From Saccharomyces uvarum (lineage: Eukaryota; Ascomycota; Saccharomycetes; Saccharomycetales; Saccharomycetaceae): DNA of 64,000 nucleotides. Location: contig OX365940.1 in the NCBI GenBank assembly GCA_947243795.1, forward strand, positions 496,001-560,000, written 5' to 3'. Shown in pieces: positions 1-9,388 of this stretch. Position numbers and translations under genes: made by a program. Numbering within the stretch: the first letter of the stretch is position 1; every line of letters starts with the position of its first letter. The notes below the pieces were generated by a model, which saw nothing but the letters and a program-made list of their open reading frames with translations, was not told the origin of the DNA and made no database searches.

Positions 1-634
1 GTTATTCTTTGCCTTTAAAAATAAAGAGCTGACTGACGAAAACGAAGACACCTCCTATAACGAGCCATTTAAAGTGCTGAGTACAGCTGGGAAGAACCGT
101 ATGAACGATGCCAAACGTAATAGCAGCGACCATGAAGAAGGTTTCGAATTATTTAACACTAACAACGAGGACCTCTCCGAAGATTACGAACCCTCTGAAA
201 TTGAGTCACTCGGAGATTCCGATGAGGAAAATTTGGAAGAAGAATCACTTATCTTTGAAGAGACCCATGACGCCCTGTTGGATTTATTTTCTCCTGAGGA
301 AACTGAAACTCCTATAGATTATGATTGGATCGTTTCAACCAGTCATATCCTTCAACAAAAACTACTATCGAATAAAACTTCAACAAGAGCCTTCCTCTCA
401 GGTCCCACGACAAACGGAATAAGCGAACCGTCTGGTGAAGAATGTGATTTTGATCTATCTTGTGCAGTGTGCAAAGTTAATGAGAGAAATACTATACTAT
501 GGCCTTGTCGATGCTTTGCCCTGTGCGAAGATTGTAGAATTTCTTTAGGTTTGCGCGGATTTAGCACTTGTGTGTGTTGTAGGGGTAAAGTCCATGGATA
601 CTGTAAAGTTCATCCAATTTCAAGCCATAAGTAA
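1..634 (+). CDS. ASI1: Asi1 inner nuclear membrane E3 ligase subunit, C-terminal part (5' truncated by window edge)
   Basis: The frame is open from the first bases of the window, so this is the 3' end of a gene starting outside it. The visible part is an acidic linker followed by a C-terminal RING-type finger: Cys pairs CAVC, CRC, CEDC and CVCC are spaced as in the Asi1/Asi3 family. Known role: Asi1 with Asi3 and Asi2 forms the inner-nuclear-membrane ubiquitin ligase that degrades mislocalised membrane proteins and latent Stp1/Stp2. The transmembrane part of the protein is not in the window. The stop is followed by the convergent end of ADE17, which fits the order YMR119W-YMR120C. Identification rests on the RING tail plus synteny. 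Confidence 0.9.
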   Translation, partial: LFFAFKNKELTDENEDTSYNEPFKVLSTAGKNRMNDAKRNSSDHEEGFELFNTNNEDLSEDYEPSEIESLGDSDEENLEEESLIFEETHDALLDLFSPEETETPIDYDWIVSTSHILQQKLLSNKTSTRAFLSGPTTNGISEPSGEECDFDLSCAVCKVNERNTILWPCRCFALCEDCRISLGLRGFSTCVCCRGKVHGYCKVHPISSHK

Positions 635-937
635 GATAATCCACATTTTTACGCGGCCTTTGAAGAACAATCATATAGACAAACTATCATAACTGCCACG
701 TTCCGAGCTTGCGTATCTGGATATTGGATTTATAAACGCCTTCTAGAGAGCAATTTAGTATCTTTTTCTATGTTTTCTAAGAAATTTTCAAGTGCAAATT
801 ATATTTAACATTTTGTATCATTAGTATATAGAAACCTATCAGTGGCGGTTATATCATTAGAGAGAAAAAGAATAAACTATACATCGATCGGTGCTCATTC
901 TATTTTTATGGCCCATAAAAAACAACTATATTGTCAA
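635..937. other. Convergent intergenic region ASI1/ADE17
   Basis: AT-rich 3' flanks of two convergent genes. I see only the usual A/T-rich 3'-end sequence and no further gene. Confidence 0.6.
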
Positions 938-2716
938 CTAGTGGTGGAACAAACGGATTGGATTTTCAACGTAAACCAAATCGAATGAATCGGCGGCTGA
1001 AAAGACAACTTTGTCCATGACTGAACCAGATGGAGCAGCAATGTATTTGACACCAGATTTGACGGCTCTGTAAACGTTATCAGGGAATGGGAAAAACGCG
1101 TCTGAAGATAGTGATACATTGGTTAATTTACTCGACCAGTCCTTTCTTTCTTCTGGAGTGAATGGTTTTGGAAGCTCTTCAAACTTGGATTCATATTCAG
1201 ATTTTTCTGGTTCTTCAGTTGGAATTTGACCAGTTACGAATAAATCAATAGCGTTTGATTTTTCTGGTCTTTTCACACCTTTAGCCCATTTGATTTCCAA
1301 AACTCTTGGATGTTGTCTGAACCACCAATTGTCGGCCTTCTCACCAGCTAATCTTGTACAGTGGATTCTGGATTGTTGACCAGCACCCAATCCGACAACC
1401 ATACCATTTCTTGCGTAACATACTGAATTGGATTGAGTATATTTCAAAGCAATGGTAGCAACTGTCAAGTCAATTACCGCTTGTTCGGTTAGGTTTTTGT
1501 TTTGGGAAACGATTTCTTTGAAAGTAGATTGATTGATTATAGCATCGTTTCTCTTTTGTTCCAAAGTAACACCGTATACTTGTCTTCTTTCGACAGAGCC
1601 TGGAACGTAGTTTGGATCGATTTGCAGGATACAGTACTTACCGCCCTTCTTCTTGGACAAGATGGCTAAAGCTTCAGGTTCATAACCTGGGGCAATGACA
1701 CCGTCGGAGACTTCTCTTGAGATAATCTTGGCGGTTGGTACATCAACTATATTGGAAAGAGCGATCCAGTCACCGAATGAAGACATTCTATCAGCACCAC
1801 GAGCTCTTGCGTAGGCACATGCCAATGGAGACAAATTTTCAATGTCAGCGACAAAATAAACTTGCTTTTCCACATCAGACAATGGGATACCTACGGCGGC
1901 ACCGGCTGGTGAAACGTGCTTGAAAGAGGCTGCAGCTGGCAAATTCAACGAAGCAGATAACTCTTTGACTAATGGCCATGAGTTTAGGGCGTCTAACAAA
2001 TTGATGTAGCCTGGGGAGCCACATAGTACTTTGAAAGGCAAGCTATCTTGTTCGCTGACGTAAGCTTGAGCTGGCTTTTGATGTGGGTTGGCACCGTAAC
2101 GGAGAGTAATTTGGGCTTGCCCTTCAGAGTATTGCTTTCTGAAAAAATCGGAAATAGCAGCATCGTAATCAGCTGTGTGTTCGAAAGCTTTCAAAGCTAG
2201 TCTGTTCTTCAAGTCTTGAGAGGTTTCACCATTCTTGGATAACTCACCCAGGAATTCAGGGTAGTCCTTTGGATCAGATAATATAGTGACTCTGGTGTGG
2301 TTCTTGGCTGCAGCTCTTAATAGAGTGACACCACCAATGTCAATTTCCTCCACAGCTTCAGGGATGGTCACACCCACTTTGGCAACTGTTTCCTTGAATG
2401 GATACAAGTTACAAACAACGAAGTCAACTTTTTCGATGTGTTGTTCCTTCAAATCCTTCTCATCGCTATCGATGTTTCTGGCAAGAATACCACCATGAAC
2501 GGCTGGATGCAAAGTCTTAACTCTACCGCCCAACATTTCTGGGGCGTGTGTGATAGCGGACACGTCTTCAATGGGGAAGCCTGCATCACGAATCATACGA
2601 GCAGTACCACCAGAAGCGAGGATACGAACGTTCTTTTCGATTAGACCTCTGGCCAAATCAAGTAGGCCTGTCTTGTCGTAGACTGATAGGATTGCAGTTT
2701 TTGTGTAGTTGGCCAT
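938..2716 (-). CDS. ADE17: AICAR transformylase / IMP cyclohydrolase
   Basis: 592-residue bifunctional purine enzyme catalysing the last two steps of de novo IMP synthesis in the cytosol. The N-terminal ~200 residues form the MGS-like IMP cyclohydrolase domain ([19 protein letters not shown]). The rest is the AICAR formyltransferase domain with its Lys-His motif ([11 protein letters not shown]). The length equals S. cerevisiae Ade17, and the neighbour RPL15B separates it from its paralogue ADE16. The ATG at 2716 is the first in the frame. The upstream region carries two TGACTC motifs on the gene strand, the Bas1/Gcn4 element of purine genes. Confidence 0.97.
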   Translation of the reverse strand: MANYTKTAILSVYDKTGLLDLARGLIEKNVRILASGGTARMIRDAGFPIEDVSAITHAPEMLGGRVKTLHPAVHGGILARNIDSDEKDLKEQHIEKVDFVVCNLYPFKETVAKVGVTIPEAVEEIDIGGVTLLRAAAKNHTRVTILSDPKDYPEFLGELSKNGETSQDLKNRLALKAFEHTADYDAAISDFFRKQYSEGQAQITLRYGANPHQKPAQAYVSEQDSLPFKVLCGSPGYINLLDALNSWPLVKELSASLNLPAAASFKHVSPAGAAVGIPLSDVEKQVYFVADIENLSPLACAYARARGADRMSSFGDWIALSNIVDVPTAKIISREVSDGVIAPGYEPEALAILSKKKGGKYCILQIDPNYVPGSVERRQVYGVTLEQKRNDAIINQSTFKEIVSQNKNLTEQAVIDLTVATIALKYTQSNSVCYARNGMVVGLGAGQQSRIHCTRLAGEKADNWWFRQHPRVLEIKWAKGVKRPEKSNAIDLFVTGQIPTEEPEKSEYESKFEELPKPFTPEERKDWSSKLTNVSLSSDAFFPFPDNVYRAVKSGVKYIAAPSGSVMDKVVFSAADSFDLVYVENPIRLFHH

Positions 2717-3156
2717 ATTTGATGATGATATGTGCTTGATTATCTAGCTAGCAGAACAAAGTTCATATAATCGTGTTTATTAAGTAGTGTGAGACTGAAG
2801 ATTCAATCGAGTTTACGTTTATATACATAGAACAAGCGTGATGCTCCGATGGAATATTACCGAGTTATGAAAGAGGAGTCAGTTCATTTCTGGATATTCC
2901 GCGATACCTAGCAGGGTATATTCTCTCTGAATTACACTGACTTCTGCAATGACATGACTTGGCATGATTAATATCGTTCCCGCTGGAAAAGAAAGAGTCA
3001 AAAAGCTACACATTTTTCTCAGATCACCCGCGCACCAAGAGCGGGAAAACTAAGAAAAATCGAAATCGAAAACGAAATGGTGATGTGATGTGATGTGGGT
3101 GGATTGAAGGAATGTATTTATGCACTAATATTGAAGTATATAGGGTTCTAATTAGC
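2717..3156 (-). promoter_or_regulatory. ADE17 promoter region with two TGACTC (Bas1/Gcn4-type) motifs
   Basis: 440 bp between ADE17 and the 3' end of RPL15B. TGACTC lies on the minus strand at 2876-2881 and 2995-3000. Bas1-Pho2 and Gcn4 use this motif to induce purine genes. No other gene is seen; 3010-3156 is the RPL15B 3' flank. Confidence 0.6.
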
Positions 3157-3771
3157 TTATTTTCTGTATCTCCATAGGGACAAGGTGTTATGCTTCTTCC
3201 AGGTCTTTCTTCTACCGGCCTTGGTGTTGTTGAATCTGTGGCCCTTGTTGATACCTCTGGATTTCTTACCAGTGGCAGTCAAACCTCTAGCTTCACGGTG
3301 CTTGTGAACTGGGTTACAGATCCAGTTGTAACGAGCGTCTCTTCTGATAGCCTTGTGTTGAGGGTCGACCAAGATAACTTCGAAGTACTTGTAAGTAGAA
3401 TCTTGGTTAACCCAGTAAGAGTTCAAGACTCTCAAGTTAGCGGCACGACGACCAACTCTTTCCTCAGCGGTAGCTCTCAAGGATCTTTGGTATTTCAATT
3501 CGTTGACACCTTGGTTAGTTGGCTTACCGTAAGTGGCACCCTTTGGAACAGGTCTCTTTCTGTTACCACGTCTGACTCTGACACGGTAGATCACGAAACC
3601 TTGCTTGGCCTTGTAACCTAATCTTCTAGCCTTGTCTGGTCTGGTTGGTCTAGCGGCTCTGTGAATGACGTTCTTTTGTCTGTATTCCCAGACTCTAACT
3701 CTTTGCAGAAATCTTAGAACATCAGATTGCTTCTTTCTTTGCAGTTCTTCTAAATACTTGTAGGCACCCAT
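3157..3771 (-). CDS. RPL15B: 60S ribosomal protein L15 (eL15)
   Basis: 204 residues, very basic, and without intron, as in yeast RPL15 genes. Start is [16 protein letters not shown] and the C-terminus is basic ([10 protein letters not shown]). eL15 binds 25S rRNA in the large subunit. Next to ADE17 it corresponds to YMR121C; the sister pair on chromosome XII is ADE16-RPL15A. Codon use is strongly biased to highly expressed yeast codons, which also explains long open frames on the opposite strand. Confidence 0.97.
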   Translation of the reverse strand: MGAYKYLEELQRKKQSDVLRFLQRVRVWEYRQKNVIHRAARPTRPDKARRLGYKAKQGFVIYRVRVRRGNRKRPVPKGATYGKPTNQGVNELKYQRSLRATAEERVGRRAANLRVLNSYWVNQDSTYKYFEVILVDPQHKAIRRDARYNWICNPVHKHREARGLTATGKKSRGINKGHRFNNTKAGRRKTWKKHNTLSLWRYRK

Positions 3772-4692
3772 TATTTGTTTGGTTGTTTACTATTATGATT
3801 ACTTTTGTTTTAGTCTGCTGGTCCCAAAAAGATGTTTTACAGATTGAAATTTATTCGATGGCTTAAGTAAAAGAAGACAACTGAAAAAAAAAAGACGAAA
3901 AAAGTGTAACGGTTTTGAAAAAAAAAAAATAATAAAAAACAGAAAACCACCTCCGGGTAATAACATAGAAATAATAAACTAGGTATGACCGGTAACAGAA
4001 CAGCCTGTGAGAAGGATGAAGCGATGCGACAAAAAATGTAAGGGCGTCTACTCCCTCCCGCACCTCAGGCAACTCTGCCTCAATACAAGGATGGCGCCAC
4101 AAGCCAACAAGATTGTCTTGGTAGTCACTCGTCACAACAGAAAGACGCAAGCACAATAGCACAGACTGTGCTTCCTGATCTGGTCTGATTTGATCTGATC
4201 TGTGCGTAAGCTCTCTCTCAGCTGCACGCACGAGGGCTGCGGAAGAGGCGGTGCCGCCACAGACCAGCAGCCCAGTAGCCCAGCCCGGTGGCTGCTGCAG
4301 CAGCCACCGGGCTGGGCGGGACTTAGCCTCGACTGTGGTGGCCAGAACGCCCCCTCCCTGGACTGCATGGAGGCAACGCGTCGCTGCGTTCCGGAACGCG
4401 AAGATTGCGAAACACGCCCCCCTGAGTTGACGTAGGACAGGTTTTCTTGCTGTATTGCCCGATGCGGAAACCATACTGCCATATTGGTGAAAAACATCAT
4501 GGCGGGTCTTTTCTATTTTTGGCTCATGGAGTCTCGAGCGTGGAACAGTGAAAAAAAGTATATAAACTATCAGAATACAGTTACGAAAACGGCATTGTTC
4601 GCTCTGAGTTCTGTTGTTCCTTTTGATTGTTCATTTTTAGTTCTCAATAATAATCACCAAATAAAAACCACCACACATACACACAATCAAAA
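3772..4692. promoter_or_regulatory. Divergent promoter RPL15B / NCW1, with GC-rich palindromes
   Basis: About 920 bp. Near RPL15B it has A-rich tracts and a Reb1-type CGGGTAA at 3954-3960. A degenerate TCTGAT repeat lies near 4168-4203. The section 4200-4440 is markedly GC-rich and contains a perfect 40-bp palindrome (4278-4317) and a perfect 14-bp palindrome (4386-4399). A TATA-like stretch near 4558-4566 probably serves NCW1. Open frames here are short, lack family similarity, and I do not call them genes. Confidence 0.65.
4278..4317. repeat. Perfect 40-bp GC-rich palindrome (20-bp arms, no spacer)
   Basis: The arm 4278-4297 is the exact reverse complement of 4298-4317, with the centre at CTG|CAG. 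The symmetry stops at 4277/4318. It could extrude a cruciform or fold as a strong RNA hairpin if transcribed. Confidence 0.9.
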
Positions 4693-4950
4693 ATGGCCAG
4701 CTCTTCCTCCGTTTCCTCTTCCTCCGTCCAAACCAACAGTGCTCTAGTCAACAACAGTGCCGTAGCTGCCTCTTCTGTCTCCGCTAGTGTCAGTGCCAGT
4801 GCCAGTGCCAGCTCCAACAAGTCCGGTAACAGCACTTCCTCTTCCAAGAACGCCGCCCCAGGTATGGTTGCCAACCCAGTCTCCTGGAAGTACGGTGCCG
4901 TCATGGCTGCCATCGCCGCCGGCTCTTTCGTCCTAGGTGCCGGTATCTAA
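4693..4950 (+). CDS. NCW1: Small serine-rich cell-wall protein, Ncw1-type
   Basis: 85 residues. The middle is a low-complexity Ser/Ala/Asn stretch with SASA repeats, and the C-terminus is hydrophobic (AVMAAIAAGSFVLGAGI), like a GPI-attachment signal or a tail anchor. There is no clear N-terminal signal peptide, as also in the S. cerevisiae entry of this position (YMR122W-A). The codon bias is strong (GCC, TCC, GTC), suggesting high expression. The start ATG has an A-rich leader. Cell-wall location is known from the S. cerevisiae protein; molecular function is unknown. Confidence 0.85.
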   Translation: MASSSSVSSSSVQTNSALVNNSAVAASSVSASVSASASASSNKSGNSTSSSKNAAPGMVANPVSWKYGAVMAAIAAGSFVLGAGI

Positions 4951-5387
4951 GCGAATTTGCGGAGCTGTTTTTTTCCTCTCAACTTTCTGCTGCTGCTGTA
5001 CCATTAAATTAGGAATGATGGATAGACAGGAATAGTACATAAAAAATAACAATCATAACCGAGCACATCTTCTGCGTCTGGCATTACTGAAAAAAAAAAG
5101 CGCAAATGACTGGGTTTGTATATACTGGACCTATTGGGCCGTTTGCATGTTTCCTAGATACGTTATTTCTATTGTACATCTATTTATAATTAATACATTG
5201 TTTAAAACAATCAGAAAATAGTATTTTCGTTCTTTTACATTTTTACCCGGCTACAGCCTGCTGCCTGGTGCTCGAGTGGAGGAAAATTGTAGAAAAGGTC
5301 TTCTTTTTTGCCATATAGATGGAACAGAGCTCTTTCATTGCTAGACACAGAAAACTGTAAGCAAACTGCATTGGAATACCGTTGAGA
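4951..5387 (+). promoter_or_regulatory. NCW1 3' flank and PKR1 promoter with Reb1 site
   Basis: 437 bp. TTACCCG at 5243-5249 is a Reb1-type site about 140 bp upstream of the PKR1 ATG. The rest is AT-rich 3' flank. No gene is seen. Confidence 0.55.
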
Positions 5388-5756
5388 ATGGCTAGTTTTT
5401 TCGTCAAGTTATGGGAGAGTGTGTTTGAACCGGGGACCACCCCACAGTTGGTCATCGCCACTCACGCTTCTTTCGTTGCATTACTGCTGACCTTGGTGTG
5501 GCTTATTTACGCCACGCACGGCAACATTCACTTCTACGTTCTGTTCGGCATATCTCTTTTGCTCTGGATCACTGTTATCTGGTTCATTAGTGAACTGTCA
5601 CTGGTCAAGTTGAAGGATAACGATGAACTGGATAAAGTTGCCAACGAAAAGAAGGAAACCGAAGAAACAAACGATGGCGATAACAAGCAAGAGAAAGGGA
5701 ATACCACCGGCAGTTCCAGACCCGCTCAAACGCATTCCAGGTCAAGAAAGGCATAG
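5388..5756 (+). CDS. PKR1: V-ATPase assembly factor of the ER
   Basis: 122 residues from the ATG at 5388 (MASFFVKLWESVFEPG), the same length as S. cerevisiae Pkr1. Two membrane segments lie at about residues 21-42 and 48-69. They are followed by a charged cytosolic tail rich in Lys, Glu and Asp that ends in SRSRKA. Known role: Pkr1 sits in the ER membrane and works with the Vma12/21/22 factors in assembling the V0 sector of the vacuolar ATPase. An in-frame TTG two codons upstream is not needed as a start. Confidence 0.93.
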   Translation: MASFFVKLWESVFEPGTTPQLVIATHASFVALLLTLVWLIYATHGNIHFYVLFGISLLLWITVIWFISELSLVKLKDNDELDKVANEKKETEETNDGDNKQEKGNTTGSSRPAQTHSRSRKA

Positions 5757-6258
5757 ACTCATACATACTTAACTACATAGTTATAACTTTTATTGATATA
5801 CTGTAATACTTGCAGACTCCCGGGTAACCGCCGCCATATTTTTTTTTCCTGGCCCGCTTCAGGGTCTCCCCTGATGGCTTTTCGCATTCTTTCTTTCTTT
5901 TTTTTTTTTTTCAAGTATAATTTTGGGCTCAAGAATGGATGGAGTGGAGCACATGTAGAAATCGTCAATAGAGAGATTGTTCGGAACGACGCTTTTCGTA
6001 AGACATCTGTTCCGTTTTTGAATACCAATAACAAGTGTTTTGAGTGGCTGTATCTGCATTACCTTTCTTCTAAATTCTGGCTTCAGTTTAAGCGACAGTT
6101 GTTTTTTTTTTGTGACGGTTATAAATAGATTCGGGACTTCCATTGCGTTTCCAAACGAGTCGCCAAGAACCTTAAAAAAAAAGTGCAAAGAGGTACCAAC
6201 ATATCCGGTAAAGGAGTGAGACAATACAAGGTTAACATACCCACAGATTCAGCTCAAA
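5757..6258 (+). promoter_or_regulatory. PKR1 3' flank and EPO1 promoter
   Basis: About 500 bp with a Reb1-type CGGGTAA at 5821-5827 and several long T or A homopolymers (5899-5912, 6101-6110, 6174-6182). No gene is seen. Confidence 0.5.
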
Positions 6259-9144
6259 ATGGATGCAGGTTTTTCAGCCATGGCTCCACGAAACGGCCAG
6301 CCTTCTGCTAGAGCACAATTAAGAAATAATTTATTGAATAGCGATATAGGAAACATTGACATTCGGGACGAGACTCCCATTTCAGGCCAGGAAAAAGATA
6401 GCAGCAGCATCAACAGCAACCAGTCTTTCCCCATGCCACAACATCAGCAACAGCAGCTCCCCCAACAGTACTATCGCAACAATACCAATGAAGCTCCAAT
6501 GTCAACTCCAGTGCAATATCCGCAAATGCCCATGCAAATGTATCCGCAGCAGCAGCAGCAGCAATACGACTTTGGGTACTCCGATCCATCGGTGAATAGA
6601 ATACCAGTAAAACAGTATAATTTTTCTAAACCATCACCAAGCAATAATCGTAATACTACTAGTAATAGAAAGTCGTCCTCTCTAACTCAAAGTTCGTTTT
6701 CCAATTTCTTCAAGCATAAACATCAATTTGGTAAGTCAAAGAAAAAAGCAAAAGGTGGTGTTGGAGATGGGGACGATGACGACGATGTGATCATGGAGGA
6801 TTCTACCAGTACCGACTTAACTTTTAATGATATCCAGACGTTTGGCCACAAAGGTGGTGACAAGTACGGGTACGGCGGTGATTCTGCACCCATCATTCCC
6901 ACCTTAATGACTAAAGATCGCGGTAATATGACTAACACTGAATATAGGAAGTACCTCACGAATCAAAGGAAAACTGCAATGAACGCCATGGCAAAGCAAA
7001 CCATAAACGGTTCGGCAGACTCGTTGCCGCCTAGAGCAATGTCTTTGCAAAGTTTCCCTAACGGTAATCCTATGGTGCAAGCTCCCACTCCACATCCGTT
7101 ATTTTCACCTAACAACATGATGAATCCTAATGATTCAAGGTCAAATTCATTAATGAGTGGACCCCCTCGACAATTTCAACAGCAGCTGCAGCAGCAAAGA
7201 GCACCTCCGATGAATCAATATAATAACCGTCCAGGACAATTTCAGAATCCTTCTCAACCGGTTATGCGTCCTGGCCAACAACAATCTCAACAACCGCGTG
7301 CCATGTCATTGACCAATTCGCCAAGATATTCGCCTCAAAATGCCAGACCATTCGTGCCTCAACAGCAGATACCGCAAAGACAGCAACAACCTCAGCAGCA
7401 GATACCGCAAAGACAACAACAACAACAACAACAACAACAAATGGCCCAGAATTATCGGGCAATGTCATTACAAGCTCAAACCGTGCCTCAAGGGCCTAAC
7501 CGTTGGAGCCCAAATGACAGTGATCGTAGAGCAATACCTGCTAATCAACCAATGGGTCCATCCTCAATTTCCTCAAGAAATAATTCAGCCTATTCAATAC
7601 CAAACGTAAAAAACAAACCACCAACCACATCATCTTCTTGTTCTTCTTCCTCTTTTGTAGATGGCACAGCAGTCCCTGATTTGGCAACGCAGAAGTCTTC
7701 GCCTTTACGGAAGCAAATAAATAATAACCAACGCGTTGAAAATAAGGGTAAATTAAACGTTTTACAGCTGTCTACTCCTCAGCAAAATGAATTAAAGGAA
7801 AAGGAAAGAAAACTAGAAGAAATGGAGAACTCCTTACGTGAAAGAGAACTATTAATAGAGCAAAAAGAAAGCGCAAAAATCGAAAATGAAACCAAGGAAC
7901 CCAAGGAAACCCTGCACGAAGAAGAAGATTTAAACCTAAGGCCTACAAGTGCACTAGAAACCGGCTTAAGAGACCTTTCATTGGAAAATGAAAATGCGAT
8001 TGCTAATAGGTCGTCTTTAGCCACCTTTTCGTCCACATTCAGTGATTCTCCCTCCAAGCAAAGAATCTTCAATGCCAGAACTGGTATGTACAAATTAGAA
8101 AACTCTACCGATATCAATGAATACGTTACAGCACAAGAATTTCCTCCGCCTGGACAAAATGATGCGAATTTGGATAATGTCGAAACCGAAACAATGAACG
8201 AAAGCAGGTCAGATTACAATGATAGCAATAGAACTTCTTTATTGCAATCTATACCGGAAAGGGACCCAAAAAGAAACATCCCAATCGGTAATATTCAGCA
8301 GTGTCAAGCCAGTGGCGATGTCAGGAGGCTAAGCAATGTCAACATATCTATGAATCAAGAAAATATTAATAATGACACTTTCCAGTATAGGAAGAACGAC
8401 CGCAATGGTCACTTATCGACGGTTTCCTATATGTCCGGCTCCTCTCGTAGATCATACATTTCAAATACACAACCATTGGATATCGACCCCACTTCAGAAC
8501 CTGATAATTTCATGCCGAATATGGACGGTTCACCTTCCAAAAAAAGCGTTACTCCAATTGCCAAAATCAATGATAAGGATAATAATAATGATGGTGATGA
8601 TGATGATGATACAAAAGAAGATTTTAGCTTTGATAATACTGTGGCCAGGCCGTACGAACCATCATATGCCAAAAGGGAAAGTACTTCCACCGCATTAGAC
8701 GGTGGAGAAAGCGGTTCTCAGTCCAAAATGATAACCATATCCGGCGAACAATTAAACTTAATAACGGAGAACAAAGAGTTAATGAGCGAACTGACTCTTG
8801 TCTCCACAGAATTGGCTGAATCAATAAAGAGAGAAACTGAACTGGAGGAGAAAATTCGGTTATACGAAACTAATAACTCAACGCCGAACTTCGATGAGAC
8901 TTCATGCGTATCCTTTTCTGATTTTGAAAAGGAACTTAGGAAAAAATCTAGTAAAATTGTGCAATTGATTCAGCAACTAAACGATGAGAGACTGAAGAGA
9001 TTTATTGCCGAGGAACAACTATTACTACAAGAAAATGGCCTTAAGCCCAGTTCTATAGAATTGGTCACAAAGATCGAAAACTTGAACAAACTCATTGACG
9101 AAAAGGATTCAGAAATTAAAATGCTTAAAAGCCATCTGCAATAG
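6259..9144 (+). CDS. EPO1: Cortical ER / polarity scaffold Epo1-like protein
   Basis: 961 residues, somewhat longer than the S. cerevisiae protein (about 943). The N-terminal half is disordered, rich in Gln, Asn, Pro and Ser, with polyQ tracts and a 33-bp tandem repeat near 7363-7428 (QQIPQRQQ). The motif RAMSL occurs three times, with Arg at 259, 347 and 400. Coiled coils are predicted by eye at about 509-552 and 829-961. Known role: Epo1 tethers cortical ER at the bud with Scs2 and septin/polarisome factors, and it is an ohnologue of YLR031W. The call rests on synteny and this architecture. Confidence 0.88.
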   Translation: MDAGFSAMAPRNGQPSARAQLRNNLLNSDIGNIDIRDETPISGQEKDSSSINSNQSFPMPQHQQQQLPQQYYRNNTNEAPMSTPVQYPQMPMQMYPQQQQQQYDFGYSDPSVNRIPVKQYNFSKPSPSNNRNTTSNRKSSSLTQSSFSNFFKHKHQFGKSKKKAKGGVGDGDDDDDVIMEDSTSTDLTFNDIQTFGHKGGDKYGYGGDSAPIIPTLMTKDRGNMTNTEYRKYLTNQRKTAMNAMAKQTINGSADSLPPRAMSLQSFPNGNPMVQAPTPHPLFSPNNMMNPNDSRSNSLMSGPPRQFQQQLQQQRAPPMNQYNNRPGQFQNPSQPVMRPGQQQSQQPRAMSLTNSPRYSPQNARPFVPQQQIPQRQQQPQQQIPQRQQQQQQQQQMAQNYRAMSLQAQTVPQGPNRWSPNDSDRRAIPANQPMGPSSISSRNNSAYSIPNVKNKPPTTSSSCSSSSFVDGTAVPDLATQKSSPLRKQINNNQRVENKGKLNVLQLSTPQQNELKEKERKLEEMENSLRERELLIEQKESAKIENETKEPKETLHEEEDLNLRPTSALETGLRDLSLENENAIANRSSLATFSSTFSDSPSKQRIFNARTGMYKLENSTDINEYVTAQEFPPPGQNDANLDNVETETMNESRSDYNDSNRTSLLQSIPERDPKRNIPIGNIQQCQASGDVRRLSNVNISMNQENINNDTFQYRKNDRNGHLSTVSYMSGSSRRSYISNTQPLDIDPTSEPDNFMPNMDGSPSKKSVTPIAKINDKDNNNDGDDDDDTKEDFSFDNTVARPYEPSYAKRESTSTALDGGESGSQSKMITISGEQLNLITENKELMSELTLVSTELAESIKRETELEEKIRLYETNNSTPNFDETSCVSFSDFEKELRKKSSKIVQLIQQLNDERLKRFIAEEQLLLQENGLKPSSIELVTKIENLNKLIDEKDSEIKMLKSHLQ
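7363..7440 (+). repeat. 33-bp tandem repeat plus CAA tract inside EPO1
   Basis: Two copies of a 33-bp unit begin at 7363 and 7396 and run into a (CAA)n tract to 7440. They encode Gln-rich QIPQRQQ segments and are likely length-variable among strains. Confidence 0.75.
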
Positions 9145-9388
9145 GGACACCATGCATAATGTAAATATTACGTAGTCTATCTAACATATTATGTACGTCT
9201 AAAGTCACTTTACACGTACAAGAAACTTACTCAGGGCTTTTTTTGAAAAAGTTGAAAAAAAATATATTTCACAGTTCATAACAGGCAGTCCATAATACAC
9301 CTAACAAGCAGAACAAGAGAAATATTGCTAACCAGGTAGTTTTAGCATATACGCATAAAGCCACGATTGCATCGCACCCAATTTAGAG

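Noticed and set aside
3863-4500. Open frames upstream of NCW1 on both strands (YMR122C-like position)
   Set aside because: Low-complexity, GC-driven, no family similarity, and they overlap the palindromic promoter DNA.
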